A model generated the notes under the pieces. That model saw nothing but the letters and a program-made list of their open reading frames with translations. It did no database searches and was not told the origin of the DNA. A program made the position numbers and the translations under genes. A DNA stretch of 64,000 bases from Acanthosepion esculentum. Its lineage: Eukaryota; Mollusca; Cephalopoda; Sepiida; Sepiidae. This document shows positions 11,382 to 19,900 of the stretch, piece after piece; position 1 is the first letter of the stretch, and each line of letters starts with the position of its first letter. The stretch is from assembly GCA_964036315.1 (NCBI GenBank), contig OZ038510.1, forward strand, positions 81,754,980 to 81,818,979, in the 5' to 3' direction.

Positions 11382-11800
11382 GTAAAAGACAATAGGCAAA
11401 ACTGTAATAGTTGCCGACGCGTTTCGTCCGATGTGGACTTTTTCAAGGCGAAAGGAAATGAATTTATTAAACAAAGTAACTAGTAATAACAAAACAAAAT
11501 ATCCTTAGCAACTGGAAGAATTTAGAAAACGCTATTTTCATACTGTTAACTGAAAATTACGTCAATTACTGTCACGTGTGGAGATATTGTATTTATTGCT
11601 GTGTTGACGGATTCAACTATTTTCTTTTGATTTCTTGATACTGTTCTGTACGTTTGTTTGGGAGAGTAGTAATTCTGTTAAGAAAGGTGAAATAGGGAAA
11701 AATCTGTTTTCCTATTATCTTTTACATTTATAAATATTGTCTTTTTCTACAGGTTAACTCTGAGAAATTTTTCATATATATATATATATATATATATCAT
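11332..11800 (-). mobile_element. Penelope-type tail, family B, with flanking (TA)n
   Basis: (TA)n at 11332-11378 and 11774-11797 bound a minus-strand unit that starts TCTCAGAGTTAACCTGTAGA (near 11765-11745) and ends with a hammerhead-like motif at 11406-11452. The start module recurs at 16527-16590 and 34152-34200; the hammerhead-proximal module recurs near 12830 and 16660. No reverse transcriptase remains here. Confidence 0.55.
11406..11452 (-). ncRNA. Hammerhead-ribozyme-like motif 1
   Basis: Minus strand order: CGCC, TTGAAAA, AGTCC-ACATC-GGAC, GAAA, CGCGTC, GGCAAC. This aligns with hammerhead stem I, CUGANGA core, stem II (GTCC/GGAC), GAAA and the cleavage dinucleotide UC. Core C3 and G8 are T and A, which can still pair. 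Stem I has 3 pairs (GCC/GGC). The very short palindromic stem III (ACGCGT) is like those described for Penelope-element hammerheads. Confidence 0.5.
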
Positions 11801-11942
11801 TAAAGCATGTTTCATTAAATAATATAGACAAGTTTTGTCTATTTATTTTAAGTAAGTTCCTTTCGTATTGTCTGATAAGCTTAATAACATTATCATTGAA
11901 AGACGAAAGGAAAACACCATATTGACTCATGTTTGAATCCAA

Positions 11943-11982
11943 TCTAAGCTTTCGGCTTACATAAGCCATTATCAAAGATGAC
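11943..11982 (-). ncRNA. Hammerhead-ribozyme-like motif 2
   Basis: Minus strand: ATCT, TTGATAA, TGGCTTATGTAAGCC, GAAAGCTT, AGAT. Stem II GGCTTA/TAAGCC is perfect, stem I ATCT/AGAT gives 4 pairs, and core 3/8 is T/A. It sits just upstream of a minus-strand frame of 77 codons (11772-12005) with no recognised family. Confidence 0.5.
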
Positions 11983-12159
11983 AATTTTAATAAATCAAAC
12001 AACACATATACGAAACCACCATAATGGGCCGCCGTTGCTGTTTGAATAAGCTCAAAGTAACGACAAACTCTTATTTACGAGCCAAGGAAGCGAAAAACGC
12101 GTCGTAGCTCGTGACGTCACACTTGACCACGCGAGAGTGAAAACGAGAAGTATTAAGTA

Positions 12160-12163
12160 GTAA

Positions 12164-12247
<84 letters not shown>
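12160..12247. repeat. (TA)n microsatellite
   Basis: Near-pure TA run about 85 bp long. The flanking 12000-12160 and 12250-12360 hold no gene I recognise. Confidence 0.92.
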
Positions 12248-12249
<2 letters not shown>

Positions 12250-12380
12250 GTATGTAATTATTAAATATAACAGACAATGAAAGTCTATTATGTCTGATCA
12301 TGAGGTTTGAATGTTTGCTTTAATTTCAGGTGGAAATAAAGACAAAAATTGTTCAACATTTGGATATATTTTTTTTTAAG

Positions 12381-12424
12381 TTAGTCCTAAGCTTTCGACT
12401 CACATGAGCCATCCTCAGAGTGGT
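12381..12424 (-). ncRNA. Hammerhead-ribozyme-like motif 3
   Basis: Minus strand: CTGAGGA core (canonical C3/G8), stem II GGCTCA-TG-TGAGTC with one G.U pair, then GAAAGCTT. Stem I is weak (about 2 pairs), so self-cleavage is doubtful. Confidence 0.45.
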
Positions 12425-12726
12425 TATACAGACATGAAACAAAGATATCCACCGCCACAGATGATATTTTATTTTGACATAGAAGATTGCTATGCGATGA
12501 TATATGACGTCATACTAAGCGATAGACCGAAGGAGTACAACAGAACCATATTTCTAGATGCAATGTAATGACTTTTGTCTAGTTTAAAATGTAATTTTAT
12601 TGAGCTTGCGTTGCTTTGTTTTAATGCAGATGGTCTCCAATATCTGAAGGTTCTTTTACTGTGTGTAAGTGTGAGTATTATTGTGTTATCAACTAATATC
12701 TGTCTAATATTATCTACATGCCTATG

Positions 12727-12746
12727 TTATATATATATATACATAT

Positions 12747-12815
<69 letters not shown>
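12727..12815. repeat. (TA)n microsatellite
   Basis: TA run with ATACATA interruptions at the left end. It directly abuts the Penelope-type tail that follows. Confidence 0.9.
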
Positions 12816-12817
<2 letters not shown>

Positions 12818-13130
12818 GTATAAAATGACAACTGGAAAAAAATCATAGATTTTGCCGACGCGTTTCCTCTTCCGACTTTTTCAATGCAAAAATGAAATCG
12901 AAATGTCTTTGTTCTTACAGTTACATTATAGATAGACACTTCTGTTTAAGACATTTTCTGGTTAATGTAAATTTCCTTTATACTAAGAGATTCCTTTCCT
13001 TTTCTTTATTTTCTCTTCCATGTCGACAATACAGTTAAATTCCCAGATCAATTCTGTGGACAAGACAAATTGGTATAAAATGACAATTGGAAAGAAAAAT
13101 CTTTGGAAATTTACAGAATAGATCTGGGAA

Positions 13131-13135
<5 letters not shown>
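12815..13135 (-). mobile_element. Penelope-type tail, family B, with degenerate hammerhead
   Basis: 12851-12891 on the minus strand reads TTGAAAA, a damaged stem II, GAAA, CGCGTC and GGCAAAA; the stem II partner is lost. GGTATAAAATGACAA occurs at both 12819 and 13075, giving a short direct repeat around the unit. (TA)n follows at 13136-13186. Confidence 0.45.
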
Positions 13136-13188
<53 letters not shown>

Positions 13189-13327
13189 ACAAGATTACCT
13201 TATTTGAAGAGATATTTCGACCCACAAGATTTGATTATAGGCATTGTCAACATAGTAGTGTGAAATATATATTTATATTATTAGCATTCACTTGGATTAT
13301 ATATCTATTGCATATTGGATTGAATTA

Positions 13328-13397
<70 letters not shown>

Positions 13398-13416
13398 TAG
13401 ATAGATAGATAGATAG
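13136..13416. repeat. Two (TA)n tracts, second ending in (GATA)n
   Basis: (TA)n 13136-13186 and 13330-13395, the latter passing into (GATA)n up to 13416. The spacer 13187-13329 contains no gene. Confidence 0.9.
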
Positions 13417-13648
13417 ATCTAAGAACACACAGGGGTCATTAAAACATTAAAAGATAAGATACCGACAATTAATTCATCACTTCTCAATTGTTTTATGACC
13501 CTTCGCGCAGAACTCTTCACTGCCATTTCAAGAAAGACATTCAGATTACTAACACAAAAATAGAGAATGTTTCATATCGAGAATATTTAACTTTAAAAAA
13601 CATAAAGAAAAAAATAATTATTTTTAATAATATGTGGAAATCTCCACC

Positions 13649-13691
13649 CTTTACCTGAAGACGGTCGCGAGACCAGAAACCGTGTTGTAAA
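13649..13691 (+). ncRNA. Hammerhead-ribozyme-like motif 5 (well paired)
   Basis: Plus strand: TTTAC, CTGAAGA, CGGTC-GCGA-GACCA, GAAA, CCGTGTT, GTAAA. Stem I TTTAC/GTAAA has 5 pairs. Stem II GGTC/GACC is closed by a GNRA loop (GCGA). Core C3/G8 is canonical and a UU cleavage dinucleotide precedes the 3' stem I strand. All expected hammerhead parts are in order, but stem III is irregular. Confidence 0.6.
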
Positions 13692-13699
13692 ATTATGGA

Positions 13700-13812
13700 A
13701 AATAAAGGATAATATTTTTAAAAAAATCTACATTACAATCAAAAACGTTTGCGGTACCTCTCTTCTTTTTAATATACACACTTTTCTCTCGTTGGAACCA
13801 TTATAACCTCTT

Positions 13813-13866
<54 letters not shown>

Positions 13867-14260
13867 CGAAAAAGAGAAAGAAAAGTAAAGGAATAGTGAG
13901 AGAGTGCATGGAGACTAGAAAAAAAGGTGGAATAACCGTGATATTCTACATATGAGCACATGCACAGGGTTACGCGTGCACTCACACACACACCCTTCTG
14001 TGTGTACACAGATACTTACATTGAAAAAAAAGTCAACCGAAGAACAATAAAAATCGCATAAATTGTTTATCCATTTAATATAAAATTGTAAAAATGAGAA
14101 ATTGCTAATACTTCCTCTCGAGTGGACTTAACGATTTGATTTAAAAAATGGTGAGAAATTTCATATATTTATGGATACTAAATATATATACATACATATA
14201 TATATATATATATGTATTAAATGTCAGTTGTAAAAAAAACGTTCATGAAAATATAATGTT
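13700..14260. other. AT-rich with (TA)n; no gene
   Basis: (TA)n at 13817-13862 and a short one at 14199-14213. 14037-14160 repeats at 15862-15965 (CGCATAAATTGTTTATCCAT then AAAAATGAGAAATT), a dispersed direct repeat about 100 bp long. No protein or RNA gene seen. Confidence 0.55.
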
Positions 14261-14263
14261 TCT

Positions 14264-14890
14264 GTCATGGTCCAATATCCTCGCACCACTGTTATGGTCC
14301 AAGGTTAGTACCAAGGAAGAACAACACGAACACAAGAGTAGGAATAACAAAGATATATTAAACAAAATAATTATAATGCAAGAAGTTGAAGGTGTTAGTA
14401 TGACTGTCAGTCTGGTTAAGAGTGAACTACTATTGTCTCGACTCGTTCCGTCTCGACTCGTTCCACTTCGTTCTACCGTCTCTCTTGAGAGTCGCAGTCT
14501 TTATAGTATCAGGAAGAGTTCATTATGTTGTTACAGGTAAGATACCATAATCCCCCCCCCCCAAAAGCTTTTGCCGCGCAGGGGTATTTAATATTTTTTT
14601 CTCTTTGGATATATCATCAAAGGCTCTGTATTTTCTTTTCCTGGTCGAATTTCACGGTTCTGATATTGCTTGAGGCATTTGCATATCGAATATTGTGTCC
14701 ATTATGTCCATTGTGTCGAATATTGTGTCCATTACGTCTTCCTCTTCCTGAGGTGGACCGTTAGAATCCTCTAACAGTCTCTTTCTTATTTGATTTAAAT
14801 GCCTTTTACGCGAGAAATTTAGAGGCGCAGTCTTTATAGTATCAGGAAGAGTTCATTATGTTGTTACAGGTAAGATCCCATAACAGTTTA
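14264..14890 (-). mobile_element. LTR retrotransposon 3' end with polypurine tract (rearranged)
   Basis: Read on the minus strand: an LTR-start copy beginning TGTTATGGGATCTTACC (14888 down to 14824), then about 260 bp that encode an acidic, stop-free stretch (PPQEEEDVMDTIFDTMDIMD), then a run of 11 G at 14562-14552 preceded by AAAAGCTTTT, which looks like a polypurine tract. Directly after comes a second LTR start (14551 down), continuing to CCATAACA near 14304 or CCATGACA near 14268. The two LTR-start copies share about 58 bp, 334 bp apart. The complete LTR would be about 250-285 bp with TGTTATGG/CCATAACA ends. The element is truncated and rearranged. Confidence 0.5.
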
Positions 14891-14897
14891 AAAAAAA

Positions 14898-14940
14898 TAA
14901 CCGATAATGCGTTTCGCCAATTTTGGGTTTAATCAGATCA
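14898..14940 (-). ncRNA. Hammerhead-like motif 6 (left of a divergent pair)
   Basis: Minus strand: GAT, CTGATTA, stem II ACCC/GGC-type, GAAA, CGCATT, ATC. The core has G8 changed to T without compensation, so it is probably inactive. It faces away from motif 7; together they end a foldback. Confidence 0.4.
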
Positions 14941-15133
14941 AAGACAAAAAAGTGAATTGCATGTGAGTGTATTTGTGTGTTTATAATAATATATATTTAT
15001 ATATTAAAGTATTTCAATAATGAGATCAAATTTTCTTTTAAAATATTAGCTTTGAAACATATATGAACTCATTATTTTAAATAAACGCATAAATACATAG
15101 ACACGCAATTCACTTTCTCGTCTTCGATCTGAT
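14931..15133. repeat. Inverted repeat carrying divergent hammerhead motifs
   Basis: Arms 14931-14983 and 15082-15133 are reverse complements (shared GTGAATTGC, GATC and GTATTT blocks) with a 98-bp AT-rich centre. Each arm ends outward in a hammerhead-like motif, the same layout as 40941-41496. Confidence 0.6.
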
Positions 15134-15158
15134 GAATTCGGAAATGCATTATCGGATA
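15125..15158 (+). ncRNA. Hammerhead-like motif 7 (right of a divergent pair)
   Basis: Plus strand: TCGAT, CTGATGA, short ATTCG, GAAATGCATT, ATCGGA. Stem I TCGAT/ATCGG has 4 pairs plus one wobble; the core is canonical; the palindromic ATGCAT stands in for stem III. Stem II is nearly gone. Confidence 0.45.
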
Positions 15159-15216
15159 GTTTTTCGATACATTACACTTGCATGAAGGTTTTCTTCCAAT
15201 TTTAATTTAATACATA

Positions 15217-15476
<260 letters not shown>

Positions 15477-15489
15477 TGAAATGGACAAA

Positions 15490-15739
15490 GTCCGACAATT
15501 ATTTTAAGACATGTTTATGTTTAATATTCTTTTTATAAATACAAATATTTAAGTAAATGTTCTGTTTATATGAAGGTCCCGTATAGGATACAGGTTCGAA
15601 TCCTGTCGGAGGACGAATATTTTCTATGAAAATTTCTCGGACATTCAGGCAGGTAAATGTTTAATACTCTTTATTATAAACAGAGCATTTACTTAAATAT
15701 TTGTATCTATAAAAAGAATGCTAAACATAAAAATGTCTT

Positions 15740-15745
<6 letters not shown>
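15490..15745 (+). mobile_element. Foldback element with tRNA-like centre, copy 1
   Basis: Inverted arms at about 15505-15570 and 15680-15742 share, as reverse complements, AAGACAT, GTTTA, TTTTTATA, CAAATATTTAAGTAAATG and TCTGTTTA. The centre (15575-15616) is GGTCCCGTATAGGATACAGG followed by TTCGAATCCTGTCGGAGG: the variable arm and T arm of the tRNA-Ser-like sequence of copy 2. No coding sequence. It behaves like a MITE or foldback that captured a tRNA 3' half. Confidence 0.65.

Positions 15746-15818
<73 letters not shown>
15743..15818. repeat. (TA)n microsatellite
   Basis: TA run immediately outside the foldback arm. 15819-16005 is AT-rich, with the ~100-bp direct repeat of 14037-14160, and holds no gene. 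Confidence 0.92.
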
Positions 15819-16001
15819 TTCTTAAATATTAAATATCACGGAAATGAAAATTTTATTAAAACCGCATAAATTGTTTATCCATTTAATATAAGTCTGCAAA
15901 AATGAGAAATTACTAATACCTCCTGTCGAGTGGATCTAACGATTCGATTACAAAAATGGTGAAAAATTTAATATTTTTAATGATAAAGAATTAATTAATA
16001 A

Positions 16002-16004
<3 letters not shown>

Positions 16005-16035
<31 letters not shown>
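16005..16035. repeat. Short (TA)n tract
   Basis: About 30 bp of TA joined to the left arm of the second foldback. Confidence 0.9.
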
Positions 16036-16036
<1 letters not shown>

Positions 16037-16497
16037 AAGACATTTAAGATATGTTTAACGTTCTTTTTATAGATACAAGTATTTAAGCAAATGCTCTGTT
16101 TTATAATAAGCGCATTATTATAATAAATTGTCGGACTTTGTCCAATTCAAAAATATATGACGTCATTTGTTTACATTTGATACGCTAGAGCAGATATGAA
16201 TAGAAGAGATTCATGGAAGATTTAAGTTTAAAGATAGTAAAATCGACCTTGCTAACCAGACGCCGCTCTGTGGCCGAAAGGTTAAGGCACATCACGCGAA
16301 ATGATGGTTCCGTATAGGATACAGGTTCGATTCCTGTCGGAGAGCGAAAATTTTCTATGAAAATTTCTCGGACATTCAGGCCGGTAAATGTTATTTAATA
16401 CTGTTTATTATAAAACAGAGCATTTGCTTAAATACTTGTATCTATGAAAAGAACGTTAAACATATCATAAATGTCTTTAAATAAATTGTCGGATTCA
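16036..16497 (+). mobile_element. Foldback element with tRNA-Ser-like centre, copy 2
   Basis: Arms at about 16037-16112 and 16418-16494 are reverse complements over roughly 75 bp (shared AAAGACATTTA, TTAACGTTCTTTT, CAAGTATTTAAGCAAATG, CTCTGTTTTATAATAA). The 300-bp centre includes ATTGTCGGACTTTGTCC and the complete tRNA-like sequence 16264-16346. Copy 1 has the same arms but a shorter centre, so copy 2 is closer to the original or has gained sequence. Confidence 0.68.
16264..16346 (+). tRNA. tRNA-Ser(CGA)-like sequence, probably a pseudogene or SINE head
   Basis: Acceptor CGCTCTG near-pairs with GAGAGCG; D arm GCC-GAAAGGTTAA-GGC; anticodon arm CATCA-CGCGAAA-TGATG with CGA at the anticodon place; a serine-type long variable arm (GTTCCGTATAGGAT); T arm ACAGG-TTCGATT-CCTGT. 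Against a working gene: the invariant U33 is G, two extra bases lie between T arm and acceptor, and the acceptor has a mismatch. It sits inside a foldback element and its 3' half is repeated at 15575-15616. Confidence 0.5.
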
Positions 16498-16502
16498 ATT
16501 CA

Positions 16503-16525
16503 ATATATATATATATATATATATA
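16503..16525. repeat. Short (TA)n tract
   Basis: TA run between the foldback and the following Penelope-type tail. Confidence 0.85.
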
Positions 16526-16731
16526 AATTTCTCAGAGTTAACCTGTAGAAAAAAAAAGACAATATTTATAAATGTAAAAGACAATAGCTTTTTTCCATAT
16601 TTCACTCTGTCTTTTGTTTTTATTAATTTCCTTGTTTAATTAAATTCATTTCGTTTTTTTTGCTTTGAGAAAGTCCACATTGGACGAAACGCGTCAGCAA
16701 TTAATAGTGTTTTCCTATTGTCATTTATATT

Positions 16732-16735
<4 letters not shown>
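16526..16735 (+). mobile_element. Penelope-type tail, family B, plus strand
   Basis: Starts TTTCTCAGAGTTAACCTG, continues GACAATATTTATAAATGT and ends with a hammerhead-like motif at 16657-16704. Same module order as the minus-strand unit at 11332-11800. No coding sequence. Confidence 0.55.
16657..16704 (+). ncRNA. Hammerhead-ribozyme-like motif 8 (well paired)
   Basis: Plus strand: TTGCT, TTGAGAA, AGTCC-ACATT-GGAC, GAAA, CGCGTC, AGCAA. Stem I TTGCT/AGCAA has 5 pairs; stem II GTCC/GGAC has 4. Compared with motif 1, stem I sequence differs (GCC/GGC versus TTGCT/AGCAA) yet stays paired, and core 3/8 is a T-A pair. Confidence 0.58.

Positions 16736-16803
<68 letters not shown>
16736..16803. repeat. 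(TA)n microsatellite
   Basis: TA run of about 65 bp. 16804-16956 resembles 7405-7470 and 11805-11900 (GTTTGGTTGAATAAT then CTATTTATTT) and leads directly into the 204-bp array. Confidence 0.92.
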
Positions 16804-16806
<3 letters not shown>

Positions 16807-16956
16807 GCGTGTTTGGTTGAATAATCTAGACATAGTATGTCTATTTATTTCAATTCTCTTAAATTCACGGTTCGATTTCTTAATATTGTCATGAAACTCA
16901 TTAATGAAGTCACCGTAGTTTTTCTCATTTCTTTTATTTTCTCAAGTAGTTTCAAA

Positions 16957-19900
16957 GCTGAAGAAGAGACTCGAGGCGACGGAGATGTGGTTCTACAGAA
17001 GGATGCTAAGGATATCAAGGACCGAACATACTGGGATGGCAAAGCTGGGCAGAGTATTGCGAGACAGGAGGATTTCTTTGGTAACAAAGAAAAGAATACT
17101 GAACTGTTACGTGACATCTGTCCTTCTTTACGGCAGCGAATGTTGGACGATTTCCTCAAAGATGAAGAAGAGACTCCAGGCGACGGAGATGTGGTTCTAC
17201 AGAAGGATGCTAAGGATATCATGGACCGAACATACTGGGATGGCAAAGCTGGGCAGAGTATTGCGAGACAGGAGGATTTCTTTGATAACGAAGAAAAGAA
17301 TACTGAGCTGTTACGTGACATCTGTCCTTCTTTACGGCAGCGAATGTTGGACAATTTCCTCAAAGATGAAGAAGAGACTCGAGGCGACGGAGATGTGGTT
17401 CTACAGAAGGATGCTAAGGATATCAAGGACCGAACATACTGGGATGGCAAAGCTGGGCAGAGTATTGCGAGACAGGAGGATTTCTTTGGTAACAAAGAAA
17501 AGAATACTGAACTGTTACGTGACATCTGTCCTTCTTTACGGCAGCGAATGTTGGACGATTTCCTCAAAGATGAAGAAGAGACTCCAGGCGACGGAGATGT
17601 GGTTCTACAGAAGGATGCTAAGGATATCATGGACCGAACATACTGGGATGGCAAAGCTGGGCAGAGTATTGCGAGACAGGAGGATTTCTTTGATAACGAA
17701 GAAAAGAATACTGAGCTGTTACGTGACATCTGTCCTTCTTTACGGCAGCGAATGTTGGACAATTTCCTCAAAGATGAAGAAGAGACTCGAGGCGACGGAG
17801 ATGTGGTTCTACAGAAGGATGCTAAGGATATCATGGACCGAACATACTGGGATGGCAAAGCTGGGCAGAGTATTGCGAGACAGGAGGATTTCTTTGATAA
17901 CAAAGAAAAGAATACTGAGCTGTTACGTGACATCTGTCCTTCTTTACGGCAGCGAATGTTGGACAATTTCCTCAAAGATGAAGAAGAGACTCGAGGCGAC
18001 GGAGATGTGGTTCTACAGAAGGATGCTAAGGATATCATGGACCGAACATACTGGGATGGCAAAGCTGGGCAGAGTATTGCGAGACAGGAGGATTTCTTTG
18101 GTAACAAAGAAAAGAATACTGAACTGTTACGTGACATCTGTCCTTCTTTACGGCAGCGAATGTTGGACGATTTCCTCAAAGATGAAGAAGAGACTCGAGG
18201 CGACGGAGATGTGGTTCTACAGAAGGATGCTAAGGATATCATGGACCGAACATACTGGGATGGCAAAGCTGGGCAGAGTATTGCGAGACAGGAGGATTTC
18301 TTTGATAACAAAGAAAAGAATACTGAGCTGTTACGTGACATCTGTCCTTCTTTACGGCAGCGAATGTTGGACAATTTCCTCAAAGATGAAGAAGAGACTC
18401 CAGGCGACGGAGATGTGGTTCTACAGAAGGATGCTAAGGATATCATGGACCGAACATACTGGGATGGCAAAGCTGGGCAGAGTATTGCGAGACAGGAGGA
18501 TTTCTTTGATAACGAAGAAAAGAATACTGAGCTGTTACGTGACATCTGTCCTTCTTTACGGCAGCGAATGTTGGACAATTTCCTCAAAGATGAAGAAGAG
18601 ACTCGAGGCGACGGAGATGTGGTTCTACAGAAGGATGCTAAGGATATCATGGACCGAACATACTGGGATGGCAAAGCTGGGCAGAGTATTGCGAGACAGG
18701 AGGATTTCTTTGATAACAAAGAAAAGAATACTGAGCTGTTACGTGACATCTGTCCTTCTTTACGGCAGCGAATGTTGGACAATTTCCTCAAAGATGAAGA
18801 AGAGACTCCAGGCGACGGAGATGTGGTTCTACAGAAGGATGCTAAGGATATCATGGACCGAACATACTGGGATGGCAAAGCTGGGCAGAGTATTGCGAGA
18901 CAGGAGGATTTCTTTGATAACGAAGAAAAGAATACTGAGCTGTTACGTGACATCTGTCCTTCTTTACGGCAGCGAATGTTGGACAATTTCCTCAAAGATG
19001 AAGAAGAGACTCGAGGCGACGGAGATGTGGTTCTACAGAAGGATGCTAAGGATATCAAGGACCGAACATACTGGGATGGCAAAGCTGGGCAGAGTATTGC
19101 GAGACAGGAGGATTTCTTTGGTAACAAAGAAAAGAATACTGAACTGTTACGTGACATCTGTCCTTCTTTACGGCAGCGAATGTTGGACGATTTCCTCAAA
19201 GATGAAGAAGAGACTCGAGGCGACGGAGATGTGGTTCTACAGAAGGATGCTAAGGATATCATGGACCGAACATACTGGGATGGCAAAGCTGGGCAGAGTA
19301 TTGCGAGACAGGAGGATTTCTTTGGTAACAAAGAAAAGAATACTGAACTGTTACGTGACATCTGTCCTTCTTTACGGCAGCGAATGTTGGACAATTTCCT
19401 CAAAGATGAAGAAGAGACTCGAGGCGACGGAGATGTGGTTCTACAGAAGGATGCTAAGGATATCATGGACCGAACATACTGGGATGGCAAAGCTGGGCAG
19501 AGTATTGCGAGACAGGAGGATTTCTTTGATAACAAAGAAAAGAATACTGAGCTGTTACGTGACATCTGTCCTTCTTTACGGCAGCGAATGTTGGACAATT
19601 TCCTCAAAGATGAAGAAGAGACTCGAGGCGACGGAGATGTGGTTCTACAGAAGGATGCTAAGGATATCATGGACCGAACATACTGGGATGGCAAAGCTGG
19701 GCAGAGTATTGCGAGACAGGAGGATTTCTTTGATAACGAAGAAAAGAATACTGAGCTGTTACGTGACATCTGTCCTTCTTTACGGCAGCGAATGTTGGAC
19801 AATTTCCTCAAAGATGAAGAAGAGACTCGAGGCGACGGAGATGTGGTTCTACAGAAGGATGCTAAGGATATCAAGGACCGAACATACTGGGATGGCAAAG

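Noticed and set aside
16264..16346. Functional tRNA-Ser gene
   Set aside because: Invariant U33 replaced by G, acceptor mismatch and two extra bases, located in a repeated foldback element; treated as tRNA-derived.
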